From positions 248,001-312,000 of the forward strand of contig NZ_CP049015.1 in assembly GCF_011064845.1 (NCBI RefSeq): a stretch of 64,000 nt of DNA, in the 5' to 3' direction. The position numbers and the translations under genes were made by a program. Origin of the DNA: Citrobacter freundii ATCC 8090 = MTCC 1658 = NBRC 12681. Lineage in GTDB: Bacteria; Pseudomonadota; Gammaproteobacteria; Enterobacterales; Enterobacteriaceae. Below, piece after piece: positions 8,822 through 17,718 of this stretch (position 1 is the stretch's first letter; each line of letters opens with the position of its first letter). Below the pieces are notes generated by a model that did no database searches, was not told the DNA's origin, and worked only from the letters and a program-made list of their open reading frames with translations.

Positions 8822-9706
8822 ATGATGGAAAGCTATTATGACTGGATAGGGAATCATCGTGAAGATATTCTTAGAGGAAATAACTGGCAGCGTAATCAGC
8901 GTATCGAGAACGAAATCAGAACGCTGAAAAATAACCTGAATAGCAATACACAACACATTATGCTGCTAACGCTTGAAGAGGCTCAGGGCGTGATTGATGA
9001 TTTACTGGGCAGTAAACCCGTCAGTTTTTCGACGAATTATGCCGGTAATATCAAAGATACGGCTGATGCGACGAAAAAACTGCTAAAGCTTTTTTCTTAT
9101 CAGCAGGCCGGGAAGATTGTCTTTACCTTAAAAGGCCTTGGGATTAAAGCAACGCAATATGCTTATCAGGGAAAGCTGTATGTGAAGATTACGGGCTACC
9201 CTTCTCTGCGGCGCATTCTTAACGGCACCCGTTACCGGATAAATCATCCTAAAGTACTTGAAGTGGGCATTGGCAGCGCCGGGTTTCGAAATGGCATAAT
9301 GTCAGGGGCCAGATTCTGCATCTGGTTTTCCGCATGCTGGCGGTTCATTGAGCTGGTGTTTAAATCCGAACATGACGTTGCCGCATTGCTGGGAAACGTG
9401 ACGATGGATGTGGCGAAGGTGATTGTGAGTGTTTTTGCCTCCAAATTAGCTGGGAGAACCCCTGTGTTGTTCTTATCTTCATGTATTGTAACGAGCGCAG
9501 CAGTTCCGGTTTGGGGAGAAATTGTTTGTGCTGTTGCATTAGGTTTCTTTATTGCTTATATCCTCAATGAAGTGGACGAAAAATACGAGCTGTCAGACAA
9601 ACTTATAGCGTGTATTTGTGAGGGGATGAAAGAGCAGCAAAAAATTGCAGAGTGGAACTCTCGACACTCGGGATATAGCGGTTCACTTTACGGCGGAATT
9701 TATTGA
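8822..9706 (+). CDS. Putative membrane-active type VI effector with YafU-like C-terminus
   Basis: A 294-residue protein. The soluble N-terminal ~160 residues include a coiled-coil-prone start (IENEIRTLKNNLNSN) and the block GYPSLRRILNGTRYRINHPK (125-144). The C-terminal part has hydrophobic segments near 164-180, 198-228 and 230-248, then an amphipathic tail. Residues ~186-278 (LLGNVTMDVAK ... LNEVDEKYELSDKL ... EQQKIAEW) resemble, from memory, nearly all of the 112-residue E. coli inner-membrane protein YafU, which would then be a remnant of such a protein. Position directly after Hcp and before a small membrane protein suggests a cargo effector that inserts into membranes. This role is inferred; no enzymatic motif is visible. 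Confidence 0.6.
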   Translation: MMESYYDWIGNHREDILRGNNWQRNQRIENEIRTLKNNLNSNTQHIMLLTLEEAQGVIDDLLGSKPVSFSTNYAGNIKDTADATKKLLKLFSYQQAGKIVFTLKGLGIKATQYAYQGKLYVKITGYPSLRRILNGTRYRINHPKVLEVGIGSAGFRNGIMSGARFCIWFSACWRFIELVFKSEHDVAALLGNVTMDVAKVIVSVFASKLAGRTPVLFLSSCIVTSAAVPVWGEIVCAVALGFFIAYILNEVDEKYELSDKLIACICEGMKEQQKIAEWNSRHSGYSGSLYGGIY

Positions 9707-9707
9707 T

Positions 9708-10217
9708 ATGAGCTTTAATATTAATCTGGAGAATATTAAGAAAAGATGTAAGTCGTTTTTTTTTATGCTTTTTGTTGGTGGGATTAGTTGGGGGTTTTAT
9801 CACGCCAGTGTGCCAGACATTACCGATCTTATTGAATCCAGGAGCATTGTTTATTTTTTCTGGGGGTCATTTTCTCTGCTGCTGATGTTTCCTGTGGGTT
9901 TTTTCTTTACTTTATGTATTGCCTACGTGACCTTTACGAAAAGCATGCAGCCGCCCAAATTCTTCGACAGGGTATTTACTATCGGTATCCATGTTGCGGG
10001 TGTAGGGTTTGTTGTTGGAAATATCCTCTCTTTTATTGTTATTTTTTATCCTCTTGGTACTAACTATGTTTTATGCGAGCGTCCAGGCCCGACGTCTGGC
10101 ACCTATTACACCCGGACCGAAGAGATTTGCGAGCAGGTGAAACACCTGCGGAAAACAAGAGCCAGTAGAGATATTCCAAAACTGAAAGATCAGCTGGACG
10201 GCGTATCACCACCGTGA
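9708..10217 (+). CDS. Small membrane protein, candidate immunity protein (DUF1240-like)
   Basis: A 169-residue protein with three hydrophobic segments (about 16-34, 47-75, 90-114) and a short polar C-terminus containing YVLCERPGPTSGTYYTRTEEIC, a pattern I associate with the DUF1240 family of small membrane proteins. ATG 9708 starts one base after the stop of the upstream gene; an upstream in-frame start (9645) would lie inside that gene and displace the basic-then-hydrophobic N-terminus. The tight coupling to a membrane-active effector candidate, and the analogy to pore-forming-toxin immunity proteins, support an immunity role (inference). The DUF assignment is from memory. Confidence 0.6.
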   Translation: MSFNINLENIKKRCKSFFFMLFVGGISWGFYHASVPDITDLIESRSIVYFFWGSFSLLLMFPVGFFFTLCIAYVTFTKSMQPPKFFDRVFTIGIHVAGVGFVVGNILSFIVIFYPLGTNYVLCERPGPTSGTYYTRTEEICEQVKHLRKTRASRDIPKLKDQLDGVSPP

Positions 10218-10269
10218 TGGTGTTTAACAGGCCCGGCTCGCAACGCGCCGCCGGGCGAAAAGATCGCCG

Positions 10270-10545
10270 TTATTTCTTCAACTGATCTTTAATCTTCTTC
10301 TGCCACACCAGTAGCTCAAAGACGCCGAACAGAAAAATACGGATTTTCTCTCCGTTGGTCATCTGCGGGCCATCTTTAGGCATGGTGCTTTTTAGTAGCG
10401 CCAGCTGCATGCCATGCATCAGCACCATAAATATCAGTGCGACGTTAACGAAGATGTTAAGCGGGCGTGGAAAGGGTTGGAAAATATTCAGTAGTAAAAA
10501 TGCCCAGACGCACAGCATCAGCAGGCGTCCCAGGTTAATCAACAT
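10270..10545 (-). CDS. yhhL: DUF1145 family protein YhhL
   Basis: A 91-residue protein with two or three hydrophobic helices (LGRLLMLCVWAFLLLNIFQP; PLNIFVNVALIFMVLMHGMQLALL) and a basic C-terminus (WQKKIKDQLKK). It matches E. coli YhhL apart from two extra residues at the end. Function is unknown. The start at 10545 overlaps the end of rsmD by 11 bases, so the pair is one transcript with coupled translation; the longer frame to 10608 lies wholly inside rsmD. Confidence 0.85.
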   Translation of the reverse strand: MLINLGRLLMLCVWAFLLLNIFQPFPRPLNIFVNVALIFMVLMHGMQLALLKSTMPKDGPQMTNGEKIRIFLFGVFELLVWQKKIKDQLKK

Positions 10546-11131
10546 CGTGTTCTCCTCGTGCTTCACGTTGGTACAGGCGATAGGCGACCTGTCCGGCAAC
10601 TTTCTCACGGTATAGCGACCAGTTCACCGGAACCGGCGGCAAACCGTTTTCTACTTCGCTTTCAACGTAAATATACGCTTCATTTGCCAGCCAGCCATGA
10701 GTTTCCAGAAGTGTTAATGTTTCTTCCAGTAACCCTTTGCGAAACGGCGGATCCACAAATACCACGTTATGCGGCGTACCCGTCTGAGCCAAAAATGTCA
10801 GCGTATTGGTATTGACGACGCGGGCATGGGAGGCTTTCAGGGTGGCGAGGTTCTTTTGTAGCTGCTGAGATACCGCGCGATCCATCTCCAGAAGCGTCGC
10901 ATTTGCCGCATAGCGAGAGAGGGCTTCCAGCCCCAGCGCGCCGCTGCCGGCGAAGCAGTCCAGACAGTGAGCATCGACCATTACCGGGGCCAGCCAGTTA
11001 AACAACGTTTCGCGCACACGGTCGGTGGTCGGACGCAGGCCGGGGCTGTCCGGAACCGGGAGTTTACGGCCACGCCATTGCCCGCCAATAATGCGGATCT
11101 GGCCGCTACCAGAGTGATTCGGTTTTTTCAT
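10535..11131 (-). CDS. rsmD: 16S rRNA (guanine(966)-N2)-methyltransferase RsmD
   Basis: A 198-residue SAM-dependent RNA methyltransferase that modifies G966 in helix 31 of 16S rRNA in the 30S subunit. Visible motifs are the N-terminal RIIGGQWRGRKLPVPD and LRPTTDRVRETLFNWL blocks, the SAM-binding CLDCFAGSGALGLEALSR and the catalytic DPPF (VFVDPPFRKG). The gene is divergent from ftsY across a 276-base gap that carries an ERIC element. Confidence 0.94.
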   Translation of the reverse strand: MKKPNHSGSGQIRIIGGQWRGRKLPVPDSPGLRPTTDRVRETLFNWLAPVMVDAHCLDCFAGSGALGLEALSRYAANATLLEMDRAVSQQLQKNLATLKASHARVVNTNTLTFLAQTGTPHNVVFVDPPFRKGLLEETLTLLETHGWLANEAYIYVESEVENGLPPVPVNWSLYREKVAGQVAYRLYQREARGEHDVD

Positions 11132-11200
11132 TTCTATTATTGCTCAATCCGCCTATAGCATGTCATTCCAGGCGGTGATGTGAGTTAAGTTAACCCGTCG

Positions 11201-11316
11201 CCTTTCAAGTTATCTCTTCGTTGGCTGCACTTACTCACCCGAATCACTTACTAAAAGTAAGCTCATCGGGATTCGTGCGCTTGCCGCCTTGACGTAACTC
11301 GAAATTCATTGGGTAT
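11201..11316. repeat. ERIC element between rsmD and ftsY
   Basis: An imperfect palindrome of about 116 bases with the ERIC core cacttacta/aaagtaagctcatcggg, the complement of the ERIC consensus that includes AAGTAAGTGA and AGCTTAC. The flanking arms (cgttggctgc ... gcttgccgcc) are also conserved. It lies between divergent promoters. Confidence 0.8.
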
Positions 11317-11407
11317 AAGTGATAGACTATTTCATCATTTTTTTAGCTGCTATGTACATAGCGTTGACGCTGTGCCATGAAGCAACAGCGGGGGAGTGTA
11401 GTCGCAA

Positions 11408-12934
11408 ATGGCGAAAGAGAAAAAACGTGGCTTTTTTTCCTGGCTGGGCTTTGGTCAAAAAGAGCAGGCACCGGAAAACGAGACAGAAGTAAAAAACGAA
11501 GAACAACAACCGGTTGCTGAAGAAACTACCGTCGTTGAAGAACAGCCGCGCGCCGAGGAAACCCGTAGCGAGGCGGAAACGCAAGCCTTTGCTGCTGAAG
11601 TCGTTGAAGTAACTGAACAGGTTGCGGAAATTGAGAAACTGCAGCCGGAAGAAGAACCTGTCGCCGAACAAGCGCAGCCGGAAATTGAGCCGGTTGCTGA
11701 ACCCGTTGCTGAAACTGTAGTGGAAACGCCAGCGGCGGTGGTTATCGAACGCGAAGAATTGCCGCTGCCGGAAGAGGTGAAAACCGAAGAAGTTTCTGCC
11801 GAAGAGTGGCAGGCCGAAGCGGAAACAGTGGAAATTGTTGAGGCGGCTGAAGAAGAAGCTGAAAACGAGCCGCAACTGACCGACGAAGAGCTGGAAGCCC
11901 AGGCGCTGGCCGCTGAGGCTGCTGAAGAAGCGGTTATGGTGGTGCCGGTAGAAGAACCTGCTGTAGAAGAACCGGTAGAAGAAGAGGTAGTCCAGGAGCA
12001 GGAAAAACCAACCAAAGAAGGTTTCTTTGCGCGACTAAAACGCAGCCTGCTGAAAACAAAAGAAAACCTAGGTTCCGGATTTATCAGTCTGTTCCGTGGT
12101 AAAAAGATCGACGATGATCTGTTTGAAGAGCTGGAAGAGCAACTGCTGATCGCCGATGTGGGCGTAGAAACGACCCGTAAGATCATTGCGAATCTGACAG
12201 AAGGTGCCAGCCGCAAGCAGCTTAAAGATGCGGAAGCGCTGTACGGCCTGCTGAAAGAAGAGATGGGCGAGATTCTGGCGAAGGTTGACGAACCGCTGAA
12301 TGTTGAGGGCAAAACACCATTTGTTATCTTAATGGTTGGCGTCAACGGTGTGGGCAAAACCACCACTATTGGTAAGCTGGCGCGTCAGTTTGAACAGCAG
12401 GGTAAATCAGTAATGCTGGCGGCGGGCGATACTTTCCGTGCGGCGGCGGTAGAACAGCTGCAGGTCTGGGGTCAGCGTAATAATATTCCGGTGATTGCTC
12501 AGCATACCGGTGCGGATTCCGCGTCCGTTATCTTTGATGCCATCCAGGCGGCGAAGGCGCGTAACGTAGACGTGCTGATCGCTGATACCGCAGGGCGTTT
12601 GCAGAATAAATCGCACCTGATGGAAGAATTGAAAAAAATCGTTCGCGTCATGAAGAAGCTGGACGAAGATGCGCCGCATGAAGTTATGCTGACTATCGAC
12701 GCCAGCACCGGGCAGAATGCGATAAGCCAGGCCAAACTGTTCCATGAAGCGGTGGGCTTAACCGGTATCACTCTGACCAAGCTGGATGGTACGGCGAAGG
12801 GCGGGGTTATCTTCTCGGTTGCCGATCAGTTTGGCATCCCTATCCGTTATATCGGTGTGGGCGAACGTATCGAGGATTTACGTCCGTTTAAAGCGGACGA
12901 TTTTATAGAGGCACTTTTTGCCCGAGAGGATTAA
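11408..12934 (+). CDS. ftsY: Signal recognition particle receptor FtsY
   Basis: A 508-residue GTPase that docks SRP-ribosome complexes at the SecYEG translocon. Residues 1-20 (MAKEKKRGFFSWLGFGQKEQ) form the basic amphipathic membrane-targeting helix. Residues ~20-200 are the acidic A domain, extremely rich in Glu, Ala and Val; the NG domain follows (EGFFARLKRSLLKTKENLGSG onward). G1 is GVNGVGKTT (Gly311-Lys317 and on), with DTFRAAAVEQL, DTAGR and TKLDGTAKGG as later G motifs. It is about 11 residues longer than the K-12 protein, all in the acidic repeats. It heads the ftsY-ftsE-ftsX operon; ftsE begins two bases after the stop. Confidence 0.97.
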   Translation: MAKEKKRGFFSWLGFGQKEQAPENETEVKNEEQQPVAEETTVVEEQPRAEETRSEAETQAFAAEVVEVTEQVAEIEKLQPEEEPVAEQAQPEIEPVAEPVAETVVETPAAVVIEREELPLPEEVKTEEVSAEEWQAEAETVEIVEAAEEEAENEPQLTDEELEAQALAAEAAEEAVMVVPVEEPAVEEPVEEEVVQEQEKPTKEGFFARLKRSLLKTKENLGSGFISLFRGKKIDDDLFEELEEQLLIADVGVETTRKIIANLTEGASRKQLKDAEALYGLLKEEMGEILAKVDEPLNVEGKTPFVILMVGVNGVGKTTTIGKLARQFEQQGKSVMLAAGDTFRAAAVEQLQVWGQRNNIPVIAQHTGADSASVIFDAIQAAKARNVDVLIADTAGRLQNKSHLMEELKKIVRVMKKLDEDAPHEVMLTIDASTGQNAISQAKLFHEAVGLTGITLTKLDGTAKGGVIFSVADQFGIPIRYIGVGERIEDLRPFKADDFIEALFARED

Positions 12935-12936
12935 CA

Positions 12937-13605
12937 ATGATTCGCTTTGAACATGTCAGCAAGGCCTATCTCGGTGGGAGACAAGCGCTGCAGGGAGTGA
13001 CCTTCCATATGCAGCCTGGCGAGATGGCGTTTCTGACCGGCCACTCCGGCGCGGGGAAAAGTACCCTGCTGAAGCTGATTTGTGGAATTGAACGGCCCAG
13101 CGCCGGGAAAATCTACTTTAGCGGGCATGACATCAGCCGTTTGAAAAACCGCGAAGTGCCGTTTCTGCGTCGTCAGATTGGCATGATTTTTCAGGATCAC
13201 CACCTGCTAATGGACAGAACCGTGTTTGATAACGTGGCAATTCCGCTGATCATCGCGGGCGCCAGCGGGGACGATATTCGTCGTCGCGTGTCAGCGGCGC
13301 TGGATAAGGTCGGGCTGTTGGACAAAGCGAAAAACTTCCCGATTCAGCTCTCTGGCGGTGAACAACAGCGCGTCGGCATTGCCCGTGCGGTGGTGAATAA
13401 ACCAGCGGTGCTGCTGGCGGATGAACCAACGGGGAACCTGGATGACGCGCTGTCGGAAGGGATCCTGCGCCTGTTCGAAGAGTTTAACCGCGTCGGGGTC
13501 ACGGTATTAATGGCCACGCACGATATTGGCCTGATCTCCCGTCGCTCCTATCGCCAAATGGTTCTGAGCGATGGACATCTGCATGGAGGCCTGGCGCATG
13601 AATAG
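12937..13605 (+). CDS. ftsE: Cell division ABC transporter ATPase FtsE
   Basis: A 222-residue cytoplasmic ATPase that works with FtsX at the septal ring to activate EnvC-dependent amidases. Walker A is GHSGAGKS (35-42), the signature is [13 protein letters not shown] (from residue 138), Walker B is [13 protein letters not shown] with Glu163, and the switch His is in MATHD. Its last eight bases overlap the ftsX start, so the two are translationally coupled. Confidence 0.97.
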   Translation: MIRFEHVSKAYLGGRQALQGVTFHMQPGEMAFLTGHSGAGKSTLLKLICGIERPSAGKIYFSGHDISRLKNREVPFLRRQIGMIFQDHHLLMDRTVFDNVAIPLIIAGASGDDIRRRVSAALDKVGLLDKAKNFPIQLSGGEQQRVGIARAVVNKPAVLLADEPTGNLDDALSEGILRLFEEFNRVGVTVLMATHDIGLISRRSYRQMVLSDGHLHGGLAHE

Positions 13606-14656
13606 ACGTGACGCTATTAACCAAATCAAACAGTTCGGTGGCCGACTGGATCGCTTTCGTAAATCGGGCGGTGCGCCGGGTGACGGCGGTCGCAACGCGC
13701 CTAAGCGTGCGAAGGCCGCGCCAAAGCCGAACTCGCGTAAAACCAATGTCTTTAATGAGCAGGTACGTTATGCGTTCCAGGGCGCGTTACAGGACCTGAA
13801 AAGCAAGCCGCTGGCGACATTCCTGACGGTGATGGTTATTGCCATCTCCCTGACGCTGCCAAGCGTGTGCTACATGGTTTATAAGAACGTAAACCATGCA
13901 GCAAGCCAGTATTATCCGTCCCCGCAGATCACCGTTTACCTGCAAAAAACGCTGGATGATGATGCGGCGGCGCGGGTGGTTGGTCAGTTGCAGGCCGAGC
14001 AGGGCGTGGAGAAAGTGAATTATCTTTCCCGTGACGACGCGCTGGGCGAATTCCGTAACTGGTCTGGATTTGGCGGTGCGCTGGATATGCTGGAAGAGAA
14101 CCCGCTGCCGGCTGTGGCGGTGGTGATCCCGAAACTGGACTTCCAGGGTACGGAGTCGCTAAACACGCTGCGTGACCGTATCGCACAAATCAACGGTATT
14201 GATGAAGTGCGGATGGATGACAGCTGGTTCGCTCGCCTGGCGGCGCTGACGGGCCTTGTCGGACGCGTTTCCGCGATGATTGGCGTGCTGATGGTAGCGG
14301 CGGTCTTCCTCGTCATCGGTAACAGCGTGCGTCTGAGTATTTTTGCGCGTCGCGATACCATTAACGTGCAAAAACTGATTGGCGCGACGGATGGATTTAT
14401 CCTGCGTCCGTTCCTCTACGGTGGGGCACTGCTCGGTTTTTCCGGTGCATTTCTTTCACTGATTTTGTCAGAAATTTTGGTGATGCGTCTGTCGTCAGCG
14501 GTGACTGAAGTGGCACAGGTATTTGGAACCAAGTTTGATATCAATGGCTTATCATTCGATGAATGCCTGTTATTGCTGCTGGTGTGCTCGATGATTGGCT
14601 GGGTGGCAGCCTGGCTTGCCACGGTTCAACATTTACGCCACTTTACCCCCGATTAA
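13598..14656 (+). CDS. ftsX: Cell division protein FtsX
   Basis: A 352-residue integral membrane partner of FtsE. A ~70-residue basic cytoplasmic N-terminus ([16 protein letters not shown]) precedes TM1 ([22 protein letters not shown]). A large periplasmic loop of about 125 residues, which contacts EnvC, follows, and then three more TM helices ([56 protein letters not shown]). I start at 13598 ([15 protein letters not shown]) to match the family; the upstream ATG at 13571 lies inside ftsE. Confidence 0.96.
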   Translation: MNRRDAINQIKQFGGRLDRFRKSGGAPGDGGRNAPKRAKAAPKPNSRKTNVFNEQVRYAFQGALQDLKSKPLATFLTVMVIAISLTLPSVCYMVYKNVNHAASQYYPSPQITVYLQKTLDDDAAARVVGQLQAEQGVEKVNYLSRDDALGEFRNWSGFGGALDMLEENPLPAVAVVIPKLDFQGTESLNTLRDRIAQINGIDEVRMDDSWFARLAALTGLVGRVSAMIGVLMVAAVFLVIGNSVRLSIFARRDTINVQKLIGATDGFILRPFLYGGALLGFSGAFLSLILSEILVMRLSSAVTEVAQVFGTKFDINGLSFDECLLLLLVCSMIGWVAAWLATVQHLRHFTPD

Positions 14657-14673
14657 AAAATCTCTGGTATAAT

Positions 14674-14710
14674 CTTTCCCTGCACTGAGTAGTTCGCTCT
14701 GCAGGGAAAG
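14674..14710 (+). terminator. Inverted repeat downstream of ftsX
   Basis: CTTTCCCTGCA (14674-14684) pairs perfectly with TGCAGGGAAAG (14700-14710) across a 15-base loop. It follows the ftsX stop and lies at the upstream edge of the rpoH promoter region. No long T run follows, so it may act as an attenuator or partial terminator rather than a strong one. Confidence 0.5.
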
Positions 14711-14741
14711 AGTCCCTGTGATCTCTTCCCGGCGTATTCAT

Positions 14742-14812
14742 TGTGATGTCACATTTTGTGCGTAATCTATACACATTACGACATGGAACTTGTGGATAAA
14801 ATCACTGTCTGA
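14742..14812 (+). promoter_or_regulatory. rpoH promoter region: sigma-E promoter, DnaA box, TGTGATGTCACA palindrome
   Basis: GAACTT (14786-14791), a 16-base spacer and TCTGA (14808-14812) form an exact sigma-E (RpoE) promoter, corresponding to rpoH P3 of E. coli. Inside the spacer, TGTGGATAA (14791-14799) is a perfect DnaA box in reverse orientation; DnaA is known to repress rpoH in E. coli. TGTGATGTCACA (14742-14753) is a perfect 12-base palindrome upstream with CRP-like half sites, but their spacing is too short for a normal CRP site. Confidence 0.85.
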
Positions 14813-14911
14813 TAAAAGATTGAATGATATTCTCGTTGCTCATAAGCTCTGGCATGGTTGTTGCTATTGGTTTTAGCCAATGCGCCAGATGAAAAGATTG
14901 AGAGGATTTGA

Positions 14912-15766
14912 ATGACCAAAGAAATGCAAAATTTAGCTTTAGCCCCTGTTGGTAACCTGGAATCTTACATCCGGGCTGCGAACGCGTGGCCGATGTTGTC
15001 GGCTGACGAGGAGCGGGCACTGGCTGAAAAGCTGCATTACCAGGGCGATCTGGAAGCAGCTAAAACGCTGATCCTGTCTCACCTGCGCTTTGTTGTTCAT
15101 GTTGCTCGTAATTATGCGGGCTATGGCCTGCCGCAGGCGGATTTGATTCAGGAAGGTAATATCGGCCTGATGAAAGCCGTGCGCCGTTTCAACCCAGAAG
15201 TGGGTGTGCGCCTGGTTTCCTTCGCTGTGCATTGGATCAAAGCTGAGATCCACGAATACGTTCTGCGTAACTGGCGTATCGTTAAAGTCGCGACCACTAA
15301 AGCGCAGCGTAAGCTGTTCTTTAACCTGCGTAAAACCAAGCAGCGTCTGGGCTGGTTTAACCAGGACGAAGTTGAAATGGTTGCTCGCGAGCTGGGTGTT
15401 TCCAGCAAAGACGTGCGCGAAATGGAATCCCGTATGGCGGCGCAGGACATGACGTTTGACATGTCTTCAGACGATGAGTCTGACAGCCAGCCGATGGCCC
15501 CGGTGCTGTATCTGCAGGATAAATCTTCTAACTTTGCCGACGGCATTGAAGAAGACAACTGGGAAGATCAGGCCGCGAACAAACTTACCCACGCAATGGA
15601 AGGTCTGGACGAGCGTAGCCAGGACATCATTCGTGCACGTTGGCTGGACGAAGACAACAAGTCGACGTTGCAGGAACTGGCCGATCGCTACGGCGTTTCC
15701 GCTGAACGTGTTCGTCAGCTTGAAAAGAACGCCATGAAAAAATTGCGCGCGGCGATCGAAGCATAA
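14912..15766 (+). CDS. rpoH: RNA polymerase heat-shock sigma factor RpoH (sigma-32)
   Basis: A 284-residue sigma factor that directs RNA polymerase to heat-shock promoters. Region 2 is visible in [33 protein letters not shown], the RpoH-specific box QRKLFFNLR is at 132-140, and region 4.2 is [27 protein letters not shown] at the C-terminus. GAGAGGATTTGA precedes the ATG. In E. coli the 5' coding region folds as an RNA thermometer and the protein is degraded by FtsH; sequence identity suggests the same here. It is monocistronic with its own promoters and terminator. Confidence 0.97.
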   Translation: MTKEMQNLALAPVGNLESYIRAANAWPMLSADEERALAEKLHYQGDLEAAKTLILSHLRFVVHVARNYAGYGLPQADLIQEGNIGLMKAVRRFNPEVGVRLVSFAVHWIKAEIHEYVLRNWRIVKVATTKAQRKLFFNLRKTKQRLGWFNQDEVEMVARELGVSSKDVREMESRMAAQDMTFDMSSDDESDSQPMAPVLYLQDKSSNFADGIEEDNWEDQAANKLTHAMEGLDERSQDIIRARWLDEDNKSTLQELADRYGVSAERVRQLEKNAMKKLRAAIEA

Positions 15767-15793
15767 TCTTCCAGCCGACCTGGAAATGCTGAT

Positions 15794-15824
15794 AAACCCT
15801 GGATGAAAATCCGGGGTTTTTTGT
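15794..15824 (+). terminator. Intrinsic terminator of rpoH
   Basis: AAACCCTGG (15794-15802) pairs with CCGGGGTTT (15811-15819, with one G-T pair) and is followed by a T run. It lies 28 bases after the rpoH stop. Confidence 0.85.
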
Positions 15825-16036
15825 TTTTATCTCTCCCCCTCTCTCCTGACGTTTATGCTTTTTGTCATCAAGTTGTTATCTGCATGTCAAATTTAGCTAT
15901 TCCAAAATAATAAAAATCGGGTATGTTTTAGCAGAGTATGCTGCTAAAGCACGGGTGGCTATCCAATAATCGAAATAAAGTGCTGAACAACAACATCACA
16001 ACACACGTAATAACCACAATAATGGGGATTGTCAGG

Positions 16037-17140
16037 ATGAATATGAAGGGTAAAGCGTTATTGGCAGGATGTATCGCCCTGTCTTTGAGCAATATGGCGT
16101 TTGCTAAGGATATTAAAGTTGCTGTCGTCGGCGCGATGTCCGGTCCGGTAGCGCAGTATGGCGATCAGGAATTTACTGGCGCAGAGCAGGCGATTGCAGA
16201 TATCAATGCCAAAGGCGGCGTGAAAGGCGACAAACTGGTCATGGTGAAATATGACGATGCCTGTGACCCGAAACAAGCGGTAGCGGTAGCTAATAAAGTG
16301 GTCAACGACGGGATTAAATATGTTATCGGCCACCTGTGCTCATCTTCCACTCAGCCTGCGTCAGATATCTATGAAGACGAAGGCATTCTGATGATTACCC
16401 CAGCGGCAACGGCGCCAGAGCTGACCGCACGCGGCTATAACCTGGTGTTACGTACCACCGGTCTGGATTCCGATCAGGGCCCGACTGCTGCCAAATATAT
16501 CGTTGAAAAAGTGAAGCCGAAGCGCATTGCGATCGTTCACGACAAACAACAGTATGGTGAAGGCCTGGCGCGTTCCGTGCAGGACAACCTCAAGAAAGCC
16601 AACGCTGACGTGGTGTTCTTCGATGGGATCACCGCTGGCGAGAAAGATTTCTCTACGCTGGTGGCGCGTCTGAAGAAAGAGAATATCGATTTCGTTTACT
16701 ACGGTGGTTACCACCCGGAAATGGGGCAGATTCTGCGCCAGGCACGCGCTGCGGGTCTGAAAACCCAGTTTATGGGACCAGAAGGGGTAGCGAACGTGTC
16801 GCTGTCTAACATCGCGGGTGAGTCTGCAGAAGGCTTACTGGTAACGAAACCGAAAAACTACGATCAGGTTCCGGCGAACAAACCGATTGTGGACGCGATC
16901 AAAGCCAAGAAACAGGATCCGAGCGGTGCATTCGTATGGACCACCTACGCCGCGCTGCAATCCTTGCAGGCCGGTCTGAACCAGTCTGACGACCCGGCTG
17001 AAATTGCCAAATACCTGAAAGCAAACTCAGTGGAAACCGTAATGGGGCCGCTGTCATGGGATGCGAAAGGCGATCTGAAAGGCTTCGAATTCGGCGTGTT
17101 TGACTGGCATGCTAATGGTACGGCGACAGACGCCAAGTAA
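16037..17140 (+). CDS. livJ: Leu/Ile/Val-binding periplasmic protein LivJ
   Basis: A 367-residue periplasmic solute-binding protein that delivers leucine, isoleucine and valine to LivHMGF. The signal peptide [20 protein letters not shown]... is cleaved after AFA (about residue 23), leaving mature [19 protein letters not shown]. Type I periplasmic-binding-protein features include the Cys53-Cys78-type disulfide pair (DDACDPKQ and GHLCSSST). I use ATG 16037, which begins the signal peptide; a longer frame to 15938 has no support. It is a paralogue of livK with about 80% identity by eye. An ERIC element and panM separate it from livK. Confidence 0.95.
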   Translation: MNMKGKALLAGCIALSLSNMAFAKDIKVAVVGAMSGPVAQYGDQEFTGAEQAIADINAKGGVKGDKLVMVKYDDACDPKQAVAVANKVVNDGIKYVIGHLCSSSTQPASDIYEDEGILMITPAATAPELTARGYNLVLRTTGLDSDQGPTAAKYIVEKVKPKRIAIVHDKQQYGEGLARSVQDNLKKANADVVFFDGITAGEKDFSTLVARLKKENIDFVYYGGYHPEMGQILRQARAAGLKTQFMGPEGVANVSLSNIAGESAEGLLVTKPKNYDQVPANKPIVDAIKAKKQDPSGAFVWTTYAALQSLQAGLNQSDDPAEIAKYLKANSVETVMGPLSWDAKGDLKGFEFGVFDWHANGTATDAK

Positions 17141-17268
17141 TTTTCCTGGCGCCTTTCGCGCTGCAGGTGCGTTGGCTACGTTATTCAACCCCGGTCACTT
17201 ACTTCTGTAAGCTCCCGGGGACTTCATAACTTGCCGCCTTCCTGCAGCGCGAAATTCTTGGAAAATTG
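17139..17268. repeat. ERIC element downstream of livJ
   Basis: A palindromic element of about 130 bases. Its outer arms TTTCGCGCTGCAGG and CCTGCAGCGCGAAA are perfectly complementary, and its centre gtcacttacttctgtaagctcccggggac matches the ERIC core closely. It begins at the livJ stop codon, so it lies in the livJ 3' untranslated region. Confidence 0.9.
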
Positions 17269-17298
17269 CGAGGTAGTTTTTTATTTTTTCTCCCAGCA

Positions 17299-17336
17299 TG
17301 TAGGCCGGATAAGCGTCAGCGCCATCCGGCTTTTTT
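17299..17336. repeat. Single REP element, terminator-like
   Basis: tgtaggccggataagcgtca...gccatccggc forms a REP hairpin followed directly by six T residues. It lies between the convergent livJ and panM genes and could end the livJ transcript. Confidence 0.8.
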
Positions 17337-17718
17337 ATCTTTTTTCCCAGCCATTTTCCTGGGCCGTAAACCCTAACGCCTGCATAAACGCGGCCATCAC
17401 GCTGCGGTCTTCAACGCCGACGTCGGCCATCCACCATGAACTCACGTCAGGGTTTTCCCGGATCACTTCTTCGATCAAATACTGCCCGACGCCGCGGCGG
17501 CGGGTGATATCGCGTACGCGCAAGGAATCCAATGCGCCTTGCGTGCCGCTCAGGGTTACGCGAACTGCGCCTAACAGACGCTCGTTAAAGCGCGCGGCGT
17601 AGATCCGGTGCGTTTCATCTACGCTTAATGATGAGGCGGAATATTCCGGCCAGATTTTGCCCAGATCAATCTGGTCCTGGTCGCTAAAGTTATCTAAACG
17701 AACGATGGTCAGCTTCAT
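17335..17718 (-). CDS. panM: PanD maturation and regulation factor PanM (PanZ)
   Basis: A 127-residue GNAT-fold protein that binds acetyl-CoA and drives self-cleavage of pro-PanD, the aspartate decarboxylase of pantothenate synthesis, and also feeds back on it. The acetyl-CoA-binding loop is RRRGVGQYLIEEV, preceded by the strand GALDSLRVRDIT. The start at 17718 (MKLTIVRLDNFSDQD) gives the E. coli length; an in-frame ATG five codons upstream is less likely. It sits between livJ and livK on the opposite strand, as in E. coli. Confidence 0.92.
   Translation of the reverse strand: MKLTIVRLDNFSDQDQIDLGKIWPEYSASSLSVDETHRIYAARFNERLLGAVRVTLSGTQGALDSLRVRDITRRRGVGQYLIEEVIRENPDVSSWWMADVGVEDRSVMAAFMQALGFTAQENGWEKR

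Noticed and set aside
11455..12366. 303-codon minus-strand frame opposite ftsY
   Set aside because: It is a Ser/Thr-rich shadow of the Glu/Ala-rich FtsY A domain in the opposite frame.
14742..14753. TGTGATGTCACA as a CRP site for rpoH
   Set aside because: The half-sites are two bases apart instead of six, so it is reported only as a palindrome.
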